A stretch of 64,000 bases of DNA from Dipteronia dyeriana (Eukaryota > Streptophyta > Magnoliopsida > Sapindales > Sapindaceae), in NCBI GenBank assembly GCA_032871835.1, contig CM065301.1, forward strand, positions 81,934,069 through 81,998,068, in the 5' to 3' direction. The position numbers and the translations under genes were made by a program. Shown piece by piece: positions 26,201-37,952 of the stretch (positions are counted from its first letter, which is position 1; every line of letters starts with the position of its first letter). The notes beneath the pieces are model-generated. The model had not been told where the DNA came from, ran no database searches, and saw only the letters and a list, made by a program, of their open reading frames with translations.

Positions 26201-27369
26201 TGATCTAATGAAATCATTTTCTTTGTTAATCTACAAGGTCAGTTGATCCCTCTCAAATTATTTTTAGTATCCAAAGATGAAAATTTGATGGAAATATTGA
26301 TATCAATGGAAATTAACATAAAATTTATGGAAAATACGGTCATATAATTTTTTAATGAATCTTTAAAAAAAAGAGTTAAATAATCAATAATTTAACAAAA
26401 AAAAAACACATTTGTTTTGTCCAATATGAATATAATTGACATACAAGCCATATAAAATTGAAAATATTCTATCAAAACTTCCTTCTCTGCCATAGAAATT
26501 TTAAAGTATTCTTGCATTTCTTTTGCATGAATAGCTATTATATTTTATAGCTTTGTCTTTCACCCTTTAATTTTGATTTTTGAATAAATTCTAACCGATA
26601 ATATTTTACGTTAATATTGCGGATGTTTACGGAAATTTCCTGGATATTTTGTGGAAAAGATATTCCATGCCATCAAATGTCTGAATCCAAACGTTAGACA
26701 TGCTTATACAGTTATTCGTTTGACAATTGAAAGAACTTTGTTATTTCCAAATTATGGTTGATTTATTGGTTTCATATTTATTTTCAGCATGAGGAAGGTG
26801 CTATCGAAGAGCGAGCCCGAGACTACAATGCAAATTGGATGTCAGCTGTTGAAATTCTTGATGATGACATCTACCTGGGTGCTGAAAACAACTTTAATCT
26901 CTTCACGGTTAGAAAGAATAGTGAAGGTGCTACTGATGAGGAACGAGGTCGTCTAGAGGTGGTTGGTGAATACCATCTTGGAGAATTTGTAAATAGATTC
27001 CGACATGGTTCGCTTGTAATGCGGTTGCCAGATTCTGATGTCGGCCAGATTCCAACTGTGATATTTGGAACTGTTAATGGTGTGATAGGTGTTATAGCTT
27101 CACTTCCTCATGAACAATACGTCTTCTTAGAGAAACTCCAGACAAACCTAAGAAGGGTGATAAAGGGTGTTGGTGGATTGAATCATGAGCAATGGAGGTC
27201 ATTTAACAATGAGAAGAAAACCGTAGATGCCAAAAATTTCCTGGATGGTGATCTAATCGAGTCGTTTCTCGACCTCAACCGGATTCGGATGGATGAGATT
27301 TCCAAGGCAATGAGCGTTTCAGTTGAGGAGCTTTGTAAGAGAGTTGAAGAACTTACTAGGTTGCATTGA
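14279..27369 (+). CDS. DDB1: DDB1, DNA damage-binding protein 1 (CUL4 ligase adaptor), 19 exons
   Basis: Nuclear adaptor of CUL4-RING ubiquitin ligases; it binds CUL4 through one beta-propeller and DCAF substrate receptors such as DDB2, COP1-SPA and DET1-COP10 partners through the others. Exons by GT-AG borders and frame: 14279-14382, 14636-14684, 15228-15287, 15388-15479, 17299-17350, 17453-17515, 17658-17707, 19124-19199, 19821-20030, 20160-20266, 20656-20764, 21659-21859, 21959-22174, 22998-23108, 23667-23942, 24404-24678, 25496-25844, 25953-26237, 26788-27369. They sum to 1088 codons plus TGA, exactly the usual plant length, with no frame break. The product starts [18 protein letters not shown] and ends [15 protein letters not shown]. 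By family architecture, propeller BPA covers roughly residues 1-350 plus a C-terminal strand, BPB 390-700 and BPC 710-1040, followed by a helical tail. The start is fixed by the conserved N-terminus. Confidence 0.97.
16418..16750. repeat. 170-bp tandem duplication in DDB1 intron 4
   Basis: GAATGAAATYCA...GTCATAATCTT...AGATTGATTTTTCTGTCCG occurs from 16418 and again from 16588, and the copies stay close through ATATATTACATTGCTGTTTA. It enlarges an already long intron of 1.8 kb but does not touch a splice site. Confidence 0.85.
24148..24385. repeat. 114-bp tandem duplication in DDB1 intron 15
   Basis: AGTGATTTTAGCATYGGWGG starts at 24148 and 24262. Both copies continue through GCATTTAGRGCAAATTTGTC and end near TCCACTTGTTTT, just upstream of the exon 16 acceptor at 24403. 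The second copy is about 20 bp from that acceptor. Confidence 0.85.
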
Positions 27370-28631
27370 TATTGTATCCAAGTTGAAGTTTTTTGTTTTT
27401 TCTGTCAATTTTTTTCATCCCCTTTTGCCTCTTCCCGGTAACATCTTCACATAATTGACATATCTTATATTTTGGAGTCCATGAAGGAATAGGTTGAGCA
27501 TTCCATTTGGTCTACATCTAATCTTCAAAATGCATTCTTAAACCTCTATTAGCTTTCAGGGAGTGTAAGTTCTGGATGATTAATCCAAATTTGATTCGTT
27601 TCTGTTAAAGTGAAAATGCACTTCATTTTTATCCTAAATAGATAAACATGTTCCCTAATATCATGGTCTTGTATGCTTCTTCAAACTTATCTTATTGAGG
27701 ATCGTCTTCTTTTTCATCTTGCGGGCAAGATACAAGTTCAAATATAATTAACATGTCTGGGGTTGTGCTTTACTATAAATCTTGTGGTTACATCATTTGG
27801 ATCTGATCGGATTTGATATAAATTGTTTTTTATTTTTCTAATGCTACTTGTGAAGTAAAGTTTCAAGCATCCAAAAGTTGTGAAAAAGCAGGCTTGTGGG
27901 TTTCGGACTTTCATGGACTTGACCCTTCATTTTATATCATTCTCTACATATTTGATATAATAGGTAAATGCAAGAACTAAGAAGGCAGACTCAAGCAGAC
28001 GTGCCATTTTGAGATAACCACATTTTATAAAAGGTATCAACCACATTTGTTATGGTATTAGAAAAACTTCAGGGAATCGGATATAGGAAACCCATAAGAA
28101 GTTAACCTGCGGATATAGCTATGGCCATATGTAAGAGGCTGTTTTTCGTGCCTCTGTTAAACGTCTCAGTAATTTCAAATGGTATCTTTATGTGAGATAA
28201 AAATATTATCATTATCGCACTTTTATGCCTCAAGAATTGAAGAACACCATCTTTAGTTGCTTGATATAGGTGCAAACAGCTCAAGTGCAAACCCTAATTT
28301 ATTCGGTACCATTTTTCTACTCTCTCTCGAGAGAGTTGGAACACTGTTACTAATGTTAGCATAACTACTCAAGTAAAGCTAGAGTCTGGGTTTCTTGAGT
28401 AAAATATTAGTCACTAGAAATTAGTGTAATACTAAATCGACCAATCAATCACAAAGAAAAAGGACTACCAAAAACTTAGCAATAACAGGTTGCTTCATCA
28501 GATAAAATCTTCTGCAGATGCAAATTGTTCCAAAAGTAGAAATATAATGCAGATGTTGAGTTTTCCAATTATAGGGAATAGGAGTAAAACTAACTGCATT
28601 TATAACCTAAAAACTCAGTAAGATCATATCA
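27370..28631. other. Convergent intergenic space holding both 3' UTRs
   Basis: DDB1 (+) stops at 27369 and CDC123 (-) stops at 28632, so the two transcripts end in this 1.26 kb. No further gene is seen. Exact polyadenylation sites cannot be placed from sequence alone. Confidence 0.6.
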
Positions 28632-29633
28632 TCAACCACCCGCTTCAGGAGATCGAATCTGTTGCTGCAGCTCTTCATCAGCATTCCTAAGAAATTGGTC
28701 CCAACCACTCCCTGGGCTGGTATCCAAGTAGTCATATGGCACAGCTGTCTTCAAACCCGGTCTCACAGCACACTGGCTTTCCACAATTCTAAATTCTATC
28801 CCATTAGCTTCTTCATTCTGTTCTAATTCCTCCCAGTTAAAAAGCAGTGGCAATGTAAATGCACCCCAAGGATTAAAATCCAAAATCTTAACTCGTTCGT
28901 CATTTGTAACATAAACATCAAATGTGTAGTTTTCTGATTCGAACTTCTGTCTTACATTATTGTCAAAAAATTCTTGCATCAACACTTCAAGATCATTTTT
29001 CTTCTCAAGTAGAGCAGGGTAATATGTTGTCACCTCACGCTGAGATATTCCAACTAGGCTCTGGCCACGTACAAAACAGCGAAATTCCATCTCTGGTCGT
29101 AAAGACGGATACCACTTGCGAAGGGCAAGGAAGAAACTTTGTGGTCTTGACAAGGTTTTATCGTCGCATGAATCATATGCATGACATAAATCATGGATCA
29201 AGGAATCGGATGATCGTAGTAAGAGTGCGATCTCACTGAAAGAAGTGCATCGAAGGGTCCCAGATGTGCTAATCCATGCAGAGTCTTTTGGAGCACTCCA
29301 GTTCAACTTAGGGAAAACGGCACCTCCAAGGGATTCAATAGATTCCTTAAGCTTTAGTTCTAGTTCTGGGAAAGAAGGAGGAGATGAAGGTTCTGCTTCA
29401 TCTCCGGATCCTTCTAATACCTGATAGTCTTCTTCCTCGTAAGGATTGTGGACTCGATTTGGTAGGGCATCTTCATTTGAGATGGAAACAGGAAGGAGGA
29501 AGGGCCCAGAATCATCAAGAAGGTACTCAACAAAGGACTCTGGAAGTTCATGAATCAGTGTTCTAATGGAAACAGATTTAACTTTGGGATACCATTCTTG
29601 AATCTGACAACGGTTCACTTCATCTTCTTTCAT
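28632..29633 (-). CDS. CDC123: CDC123 / D123 family protein, eIF2 assembly factor
   Basis: Cytosolic assembly factor with an ATP-grasp-like fold. It loads eIF2-gamma onto eIF2-alpha so that eIF2 can form, and thereby sustains translation and cell-cycle entry. The frame is one uninterrupted 333-codon exon. It opens MKEDEVNRCQIQEWYPK and contains FVEYLLDDSGPFLLP, then FPKLNWSAPKDSAW, DSLIHDLCHAYDSC, FFLALRKWYPSLRPEMEFRC, GISQREVTTYYP and VKILDFNPWGAFTLPLLF. The last holds the conserved Asp-Phe-Asn of the nucleotide and metal site. An acidic segment near residues 70-90 is typical. I chose ATG 29633 because plant homologues begin there; 31 upstream codons (from 29726) cross a better splice acceptor at 29702 and look intronic. 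It is convergent with DDB1. Confidence 0.95.
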   Translation of the reverse strand: MKEDEVNRCQIQEWYPKVKSVSIRTLIHELPESFVEYLLDDSGPFLLPVSISNEDALPNRVHNPYEEEDYQVLEGSGDEAEPSSPPSFPELELKLKESIESLGGAVFPKLNWSAPKDSAWISTSGTLRCTSFSEIALLLRSSDSLIHDLCHAYDSCDDKTLSRPQSFFLALRKWYPSLRPEMEFRCFVRGQSLVGISQREVTTYYPALLEKKNDLEVLMQEFFDNNVRQKFESENYTFDVYVTNDERVKILDFNPWGAFTLPLLFNWEELEQNEEANGIEFRIVESQCAVRPGLKTAVPYDYLDTSPGSGWDQFLRNADEELQQQIRSPEAGG

Positions 29634-30880
29634 TGGTAAGTGTGTAGACCAAGAGGTTGTGTATGCGGGTATATAGCGAATGAAGTCTCTCTCTCTGTTA
29701 TCTAGTATACCAAAACCAAAGCACATGATTAGTAATTAGATATCACATATGTATGCATTCCGGAGAAAGTTATACAATCTCAAAAATCAACTTGAGTTCC
29801 AAAGCGTCAAAGGCCATGTATAACTGAAAAAGGTTGAACTCATTAAAAAGACTTGTGTAAAAGTTCCAGCTTAATTAGACTTGCAAATCTATAAGAATAC
29901 AGACATAGAGAATACCAAATAGTCAATGAAAAGCAACTCTTGTAAATTCACTTAATTTCTATCAAAGTAACAATAACTTGCACAATCAAACAAATGCATC
30001 AATCATCTTGAATTCTAGAACTGGGTTGATTGGAATATCATATATGAACATATAAATCATCTGGTGCAGAGACTAATTTGGGGTTGTTTTGCAGTTTTTG
30101 TGTTGGACTAATATTGTCTTCTTAGTGCGTTTGAAACTTTACCAATTAACTAAAACACAGAATCCACAAATTTGCCACACATTACTGTCCACGTCAAACA
30201 AAAAAATAATCACTTTCTATTACTAAATATTTGATAATTACTACAAAGTACAAATAAGCCTTAGTCCATACAAAGCATAATTTAAATACTCATACCAGCA
30301 ACTTTAACAGCTGAAAACCAAAAGCTTTTAGTTGATAGAGTAAAATTTGAATTTCTTAAATTTGCTACTGGTGGTCATATAACGTGGCAAATACCACATT
30401 CAATAAGAACTTTGTTTGCAGAGAGAAGTTTTGAGTTTTGACAGCCTTAATGTTAAGAAAACACATCAATAAAATCAAAGCAGAAATTTGCACATCAGCT
30501 TTGACAGGTATTTCATCAAACAGTTTGCATACGTTGCCACAATGACCACAAACAAACACTGAAGCAATACAAAATTGCATAAATTGAGGCAAAACCGCCA
30601 CCCAGGAGTCTCTTCTCAATTCTCATACAAGCAGGGAGATGTTTTTAAGTAATTAAAGCTTAAAGATAAAAAATTAGATAATAATAAAGAGGAAAAAGAA
30701 AAGAGCTTACCTTGAACAATTAGAGTTTTGAGTGTTTGGATTTGGAAGAAAGAGGAGAATTTAAACCGATTACAAGAAAAAGGTTTAAATTATGAATTAT
30801 TACCTGGGCAACCGCAAAACTACAATTTCTCTGAGCTAGAGTTGCTCTGTACCATCTACCGTCTCTCCAAGAAACAAACA
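29634..30880 (-). other. CDC123 5' leader with a ~1-kb intron
   Basis: A first noncoding exon ends CTAATTGTTCAAG at 30711, followed by the donor GTAAGC. The matching acceptor is TTGGTTTTGGTATACTAG, ending at 29702. The second exon gives 68 bp of leader (29701-29634) before the ATG. Reading frames inside the intron, such as 30365-30619, have no recognisable similarity. The borders rest on splice consensus only. Confidence 0.6.
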
Positions 30881-30892
30881 ACACCCAACTTG

Positions 30893-30900
30893 TTTATATA
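30893..30900 (-). promoter_or_regulatory. Probable CDC123 TATA box
   Basis: TATATAAA on the minus strand lies about 180 bp upstream of the first donor. This would put transcription start near 30865. Confidence 0.45.
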
Positions 30901-31007
30901 TTAGGATCATATAAACTAAACTATAATAAAATTGGTAGTATATAAAATTAATTAATGGGTGTAGGAATAAATTTTAGACCTAATTAACACTCCGGAAGGT
31001 TTGGCCG

Positions 31008-31152
31008 AACGTTAAGAATCAATTTTATTAAAATTTTACGTTTTCTCTATCGTTAGTTAAATTTGATAAACTTAATCGATGATTAAGTTTAATAAAATTT
31101 AACATATGACATATGATTGATCGTCCATTTTTAATAAAATTGATTTTGAGTG
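31008..31152. mobile_element. Fold-back (MITE-like) element upstream of CDC123
   Basis: Two arms of about 65 bp are inverted around 31076-31082. AATCAATTTTATTAAAA at about 31018 pairs with TTTTAATAAAATTGATT at about 31129-31145. GTTAAATTTGATAAACTTAA pairs with the inner right arm with one extra base. Clear target duplications were not identified. Confidence 0.6.
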
Positions 31153-33039
31153 TAGCAGAAAAAATCTTAGGAATTATGTGTTATCCACTCTAAAAATTAT
31201 TCTAAAAATTATGTAAACAAATAATTTTTAGAATTCAATGATTTGTATAATCATTTGGGGGTGCAGAAATCAATTTATGGGTGCAATATCGACAGTCGGC
31301 ACTCTTAAATTATGATTTTTATAAAAATACATATACAATGGGCTTTTATCTAAAGGCTCAATCCTCACCATTTGGATTTTTTTTCGTAAGGGGTGCTTTT
31401 TTATTTTAAAAAATAAACTATTTAATTAATTCAAAATTTGTTATAAAAAAATAATAATTCAAAATTTATAAAAATAAGCATAACTCGAACCCAAAACTTT
31501 AACGATCAGATATGGGAGACATAGCCCCAAGTTGACAATGGAGTTGTTGGGAATTTCTTTTCATTTTGTGTTGAAGAGATTTTCATAGAAAAACTAAAAT
31601 AAATGATTAAATAACCCAAAACTCATGTTAAATTACTCGTTTCGAACTAATTTTTAAAAAATAAGAGAGATTTACATAGATTCAACCCTTATGAGCCAAT
31701 CCCAGTGATTTTCTTCCAAAACTTCTCTAGCTCCACCAACCTCGGACAATTCTTCTACTCTAATTCCTTGATTTTTGTTGATCAAATGTGTTCCTTGAGT
31801 TTCAATCTTTCTTGTTCTAGCAATATTTGCTCAAGTTTGTATTTGATTTGTTAGCTAATCGAAGTGAATGATGAGGAGAAAGAAAGAAAAGATAAGAGAA
31901 ATAAAATTTTACAATGTGGTTATTAACTATTATAACTTTGCATGTGTTTAAAAATAAATGTCATATATTTTTTTACGGTCAATTTTAAGGTAAAACCCAT
32001 ACTCAACTGTCGTGATTCGAGTTTGGGTGGAATCGTCATCCTAATCACTAATTTTAAAGAAAAGATGCACAATCATAAATTTCTATTGTATTTTTAGTAT
32101 TTTCTTTTAAAAGTTTAAAAATTTGCCATAAAGTTCCCTTAATTATATATATATATATAAAATTTTTCACATTTCAAAACTATTCATATTTTCTAGTATT
32201 TATAAAATATTTGACAGAAGTTAGTAATATATATAGGATTATCAATTATGCTAATGACTTAACATATGCTCCGAGGGACACATTAAACAATTTTATAACA
32301 TTAATTAGTTGTAAAACCTTTTTTCCCTAAATTCGAGAGTATTTTGTTTTTTGTATTCTGCAATGTTACATAGTGGTTTTTTTTCCTAAATGTTTGTTTT
32401 GTTTTGTTTTTCTATAACGTAACAATTTTGTGTTTTACATTGTGTAACGTTGTATAGTGGTTTAACTATATATATAATGTCGGCCGTGTGAAGGGTTGAT
32501 CTGGTAGATAGTATGATGTCCAGAACCAGAAGCATGTGTAGGATTTAAATGCAACTAGCAACATGTTAAAAGGGGGTAAGTGAAAAGGCATACGTTAACA
32601 TCAGAATTTCATCACCAATTTTGAAACCAGACCAAATTTCAATTTTCACATGTCTTCTGTGTTTTAAACAACATGCCAATCAAAGTAAGATTGGAAATGT
32701 AACCGCTTCCGCCCAACAACAGTAAGACACTAGCATACATGCTTGTTATATGTTTATATACAAGTATGTTACACACGTTTTGATAACAAGTTGAGGTTAA
32801 CCTAATGATCTATTTCTCACAACGACTTTAAACGATTGTTGATTCGGGTCATGTCCCCCTCCCTAAACTTCAATAGTACCAACAATTTTGATGAAAAATA
32901 AATCAAAAGAGTAAACACAATCATAATCAAAACACATTATTTTTAGACGAGATAAGGTTGATCTAGGGGTATGTCTCTGTTGGGCTTGGGTTCCCTCATA
33001 TGTGAAGGATAACCTACCAACATGTTGGCCCATTGACAT
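31153..33039. other. AT-rich intergenic DNA, no gene recognised
   Basis: Only low-complexity A/T runs and a short (AT)n at about 32142-32158 are seen. No frame matches a protein family I know. Confidence 0.5.
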
Positions 33040-34031
33040 GTTGATTGTTAAGTCCACATGGAGAGAATGGGCACTTTGGTAATTTAGTGGGTAGTAGAGA
33101 AAACCTAAAGACCTTTGCCTTCTTCACTATAAGTTGGTGTCGGCTGCAAGAAAGAAAGAGTGTGAAAAATAGAAGAGAGAAGAAGAGAGGTGTGTGTGTG
33201 CAGAAATTGTGTGAGGAAAATCAGTGTGCAATCATTTTTTTCAACCAGTGATATCTCCTTCGTTTGAGATTGGTTTATGTTAAAATTTGGTCATCACGTT
33301 CTACTCTTGTGGTTCTTGAATCTGGTCGGTGGGATTGTCAATCGGAGTTCTCTGTGGTTAGTTTTACGGTTTCGAACAGAGCTTGACAGAAAACAGGGGA
33401 GAAGTTTCCAGTTTTGCGCAGGCTTCGTCAAAGAGCGATATTTCTTTGATCTATGGTCCGAAGGTCTCATTCTTCTCTTGTTTTGGTTATATGGAGTAAG
33501 GTGTCTACTTTCAAAAGAGTGAATTTCAATGATTTAAATGTTTTTCAAAACTGACCTTTAATCCGTACCTTTCCAACGGTATATTATTCGTAGTATTTCA
33601 TAACTGTATAGATTGGTTTTGAAATCTTCAAATTGACCATAAAAATAGGGCAACTCTGTTGTTGTCCGTTTATGACCTTTAGTCACTCAAATTACCATAA
33701 CTCTTGTTATAGACATCTAAATCTAGTTTTGTAAATTGGAGTAGAAATAAAGCTTCCATACCTTTCCAACGGTATATTATAAGAAAGGTTTGGATGTTGT
33801 TTGTTCATGTTTTGGGTCGCTCCAAGCTCAAGTTGTTGTGTTGTCAGGCGTGTATCGCGGTCTAGGCCGCTTTTGGTGCACATGCCTAGCCAGCGGTCTT
33901 GGGAGCGGTCATTTCCTACCGTGCCATGCTACATAGACCGCGTACTTGACACTTACTTGGACCATGATCCAACTAGCAGTCATGACGGGACTTTGTTTTC
34001 GAAGTCCAAAACGATATTGTTTTGTCTAGAG

Positions 34032-34087
<56 letters not shown>

Positions 34088-35280
34088 CTCTTCTTCCCCA
34101 ACTCGTTTTTAGAGCAAAAAGAACACATTTTAAGAGCGAGAGAACCTTCATTATAGGGAGAAAGCTTCAAGCTTTGTTTTTGACTCTCTAAACCCCAACC
34201 CATCTTTATCTTGCATCTTTAGCATCATTCAAAGCGTGGGTTTTCATTAATTGGTAAGTAGAACTTTTATTCTTGTTCTTTTATTGTTCTACCTTACCAA
34301 GTCATGTCATTTATTGCTTAGGTTAGCAAATCTTCATATTTATTGTTTATCTTTTAAAGTTATGACATGTTTGGGGTTTGTATTTTGATTGCTTGCATTA
34401 TTAGGTCATTTATACCTAAATAGTTAATCTATGAATGTTCATGTATGCATAATTGATGATTAGGTTTACTTTGTGCATCTAGTCTAGTTTATGAGCATTT
34501 ATGTGTATGCCTTATCAATTGCATTTCTTGTTTGTACATTGATTGCCCTTGATTATATGTTGTGACAACTTATGTTGATTGGACTTATTTGACAATTAGG
34601 TTGTTAGATTTTCTCTACATTTAATTGAGTCCTTATTTGTGGGCTTATAGGAATTGAGGATAACTAAGATGTTATGTTGCATTACCTACATCTAGTTAAG
34701 CATTTTGTGTTTGGTCTTACACATAATTGCATTTGAGCATAGTGTCATATATACTCTTAGACCATATATTCTTCATTGAGTCAAAGTCTTGTGGCTTCGG
34801 TGTGAAGTTGCACAAGCAAAATAAGTCTTTCAACCAAAGGTGGATTGGCAAGCAATTGGTCGGGTGCCACTATAAAAAGCCTAAGGGGGTAAAGTAGGAG
34901 GCGTTCATACCAAGAGTAGTGTATCAGGGGATATCACTAGGGGCTAAACCAAGAGTGGTGAGTGGCGGTGGCCATAGCCTGAGGTTGTCGAGAGTGAGAG
35001 CCTGAGAATCACTTGAGGGTGTAACCTTTGCTCATATAGTGGATTTTTGCGATCGAGTGTGGCGCACTTAACAACCCATGGTTTTTCCCCATTTGGAGGG
35101 TTTTCCACGTATACATCTTGTGTTATTTATAATTCCACATTTTACACTTGATGTTATATGTTTGTTTTATTAGATGAATATTGAATATTGACTAATTAAG
35201 AAAAATCGGCAATTAACTTGATTAAAACCTATTCACCCCCCTCTAGGTATATAGACACATGCGTTAAAAGGAAACTTTCA
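33040..35280 (+). mobile_element. Probable LTR of a copia (SIRE/Maximus-like) element
   Basis: The right part resembles the end of such LTRs: GGTTTTTCCCCATTTGGAGG, TTTTCCACG, a run of AT-rich U5-like sequence, CCTATTCACCCCCCTCTAGG and finally ...CTTTCA at 35280. A TATA-like CACTATAAG lies at about 33126. The block ACCTTTCCAACGGTATATTA occurs twice (about 33568 and 33761). The left end (TGTTGATTGTTAAG near 33040) is a guess, and the following primer site is not intact. No coding region follows. Confidence 0.4.
34034..34084. repeat. (TA)n microsatellite
   Basis: An uninterrupted run of about 25 TA units lies inside the putative LTR. The Tyr-Ile repeat protein predicted across it is an artefact. 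Confidence 0.97.
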
Positions 35281-36349
35281 AGAGTACCAATATTTTAGAG
35301 GTACGCTCGGAGTGCGTCACTTATATAGCCTAAACATATTTCCAAGCCTCTTATGTGTGCTCCAAAGCCAAAATTGAGGCCAAACACTTACCTTTTCATT
35401 TGGTACCATAATTTAACCATATAGCTTATAGCCAAACACATGCTTACTCTTGTTGCCAATCATTTGAGGATGTGTAGGAGGTGGTTGAAAGGTGAAAAAG
35501 CTCTAATATGAAAGGATAGTGTGTTAATAGACAATATTTTTAAAATGTGCAAGACAAAGGGCTCACAAATATAAAAGTACGAAAAATGTGCACTTATGAG
35601 TTTGAATTGTAAAAAACGTAAAATGTACAAAAGAAAAGACAAAATAAAAGAGAAAAGAAATGCACAAAGAGTCTTGATTGTAAATGTAAAGTACTCACAA
35701 AGTAGAGTACTCATGTGTAGCACAATGTATGTGAAAGTTAGGCCTAGATGCTAGTGTTCATTAAATGGGAGGAGAATAGAGCTATGTTTGGGTGAAAATA
35801 TTGTAACTGAGTCTTAACATGGTTGGTGACTTTGAACTCTAATTTTTTGATTTCCTTTGCCACCTCATTTCACCCAATGACCCCATTACAACCAAAAGGG
35901 AAGTCCTAATTAATCGATGATGAAATCTAGATTGAGAATGTTTGTTGAAGCTTGATCTTCCACGTCCATGACTTTTGATTCATTTTCTAGGCTAGTTCAC
36001 CAAGAAATAGCGTTATTTCATTTATATCTTGTATGCAATGCATTAGATTCCTAAGTATAACTCTATCTTTGCACACCTTGCATGAGTGTGAACTTAGGAC
36101 TTTGAGCGGAAAGAAAAGAGAGACCCTGAGCGGAAAGAAAAGAGAGACTCAAGAGGTTTAGATTCGAAGTGAATTACACTCGTTAGGTATGAGATTTGTG
36201 ATTGTGCGAGTTTCCCGTCGGGTTGCTTTAGAACATTTTGCAAATGTCTATTTCTTTCTATCAATCACATCACCAGTTGAACGTGCAACTTTTTGTTTGG
36301 TCATTTTGTTTGAGTCTTTTGTATTGTGGTGTTTTGTTTATCTTTTTTT
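35281..36349 (+). other. Gypsy-type 3' internal region, noncoding
   Basis: No coding similarity is found. Two copies of a 24-bp unit (TGAGCGGAAAGAAAAGAGAG) lie at 36101-36148. The stretch leads into a polypurine tract at 36350-36389, so it is read as the 3' untranslated interior of a Ty3/gypsy element. Confidence 0.4.
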
Positions 36350-36389
36350 TTTTGCTCGAGGACGAGCAAAGGTTTGGTTTGGGGGCATT
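36350..36389 (+). other. Ty3/gypsy polypurine tract region
   Basis: GCTCGAGGACGAGCAAAGG followed by TTTGGTTTGGGGG is the stock sequence preceding 3' LTRs of many plant gypsy elements, where plus-strand DNA synthesis is primed. The LTR start TGATCTGACC follows at 36390. Confidence 0.7.
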
Positions 36390-37952
36390 TGATCTGACCA
36401 AATTATCATACATTTTTCCCTCAATTCCATATCCTTTAGCTTGTTTTCAAGCATATTTTGGTGTATAATGATTCATTTTGTAGTGATTATAGGCATTCAA
36501 TGGATTTCAGGAGATGGAAACCAGGACTTTTCGGGTGAGAACAAGTCAGAAAGCTAGAGGAAAAGGAGCCCAACAAGCATAGTGCACTGGCCCTTACCCA
36601 TGCACAAAACATACACTAACTATGCACCGAGAGTAGAGCAAACCATGAAGAGTATCAGTGCATGGGTAACTGCACGAGTCCTTTACCCGTGCACTACGTG
36701 TTCTAGCTGGGCAAAAGTCTCATTTTCAGCCATTTCAAGAAGAGCAAAGTCATCTTTACACACCTATTTCGTGCCCTAGCCTATAAAACATATAAATACA
36801 TCTCTTTGCCACAAGACCTAGAAGCTTTTAATCCTTGGTAATCCTATCTTTAATTCATCCAAGAATCCTACGCTTCATCTTCCTCACCTAATCAAGAGAG
36901 AGGGGAGCTTTCAAAGGCATCAACAGAGGTTTTCCTCTATGGATGCCTCCTTACCATCACCTTTTACTTACAACCACCCATCTTTGGAGGAGATTATTGA
37001 GGAAAGAGCCATCTTAGCTTGTCTATAAGGAGGAGGAGCGTCAATGGAGTTTGGAGATCCGAGATGACAATTAGGCCCCTCTTCGAGCTTAGAGATCCGA
37101 GATTGACACCTTTAGTTTTTTCTTTTACTTTTCTCTTGTGTTTTCTTTATTTAATGTGTATCCCCATTTGGGAAATATGTAAACCCTAATACTAGTTCCA
37201 TTTATTTGATTGACTTGCATTTGATTTCTTCTTAATATTGTTCCATTCATTATGCTTAATTGTGTTAATCGTCTCTAGAATTAAATAGGCATTCCAACTA
37301 TTAATTCTTGATTGATTGATTGAATTTATTTGAGTAATTGAGCTTTAATTGTAATCATTGTGAAGTGGGTAGGCATTCTAACTCCCATAACACTTAGTGG
37401 TTGATTTTGATCTTTATTGCATTTAATTACTCACTTTTGGTAGGGTAGGCAAGGCATTCCAACTCCCAACCTATTGTAGAGATTGAATTTTGGTGTCTTT
37501 GTAAGCTAAGTAGGCATTCCAACTCTTGGTTTGCATTAGATATCGATTTGCATTTCGACCATCCACACCTAAGGTGTTTAACCAAGCTCATTTGAATTGG
37601 ATAGGATATGTTGTGAGCATTCCAATCCAATATGTCCCGACTAGGTAAAAATGGTGGATTGTGAGCATTCCAATCCAAGCCATCCGGGATACCTTATATC
37701 TATCCCAAGCTAAAGTGAAAGGGGTGGATTGTGAGCATTCCAATACAAGCCATCTCGAAAGCCTATCTAGGAAGGTTAGCCCAATATGCTAAGAGTGTCT
37801 TTACGGTTAGTTATTTTAGGTGGCGTAAAGGTTTTGGGTGATCATAAGTTCCATATGTATTAAATGTCTTGCATCTCTCTTATCTATCTGTTTTATATTT
37901 ATCCTTTTAATCACCAATTTTATCTCTCCATGTTCTCTTATTTAACTTTATG
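36390..37952 (+). mobile_element. Ty3/gypsy LTR, 5' part
   Basis: It starts TGATCTGACC right after the polypurine tract and carries a TATA-like CCTATAAAACATATAAATA at about 36780. Where it ends is unclear: a different LTR begins at 37953, and a matching ...GTCCCGATCA end is at 39962. That would give TGATC...GATCA inverted LTR tips with a nested insertion between them (inference). Confidence 0.5.
37285..37745 (+). repeat. Diffuse repeat of GCATTCCAA blocks
   Basis: GGCATTCYAACTCC or GAGCATTCCAATCCAA occurs at about 37289, 37373, 37454, 37513, 37617, 37666 and 37735, mostly with GGTGGATTGT before the last copies. Spacing falls from about 80 to about 50-70 bp. It lies within the gypsy LTR. Confidence 0.7.

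Noticed and set aside
28922..29239. A 105-codon plus-strand frame
   Set aside because: It is antisense to the conserved CDC123 coding exon and is a shadow frame.
29634..29726. An upstream start for CDC123 adding 31 residues (MCFGFGILDNRERD...)
   Set aside because: The extension crosses a good splice acceptor at 29702 and has no counterpart in the family; the conserved start MKEDEVNRC is at 29633.
30365..30619. An 84-codon minus-strand frame
   Set aside because: It lies within the inferred 5'-UTR intron of CDC123 and has no recognisable domain.
33801..34112. A 103-codon protein with a Tyr-Ile tail
   Set aside because: The tail is a (TA)n microsatellite and the rest shows no domain.
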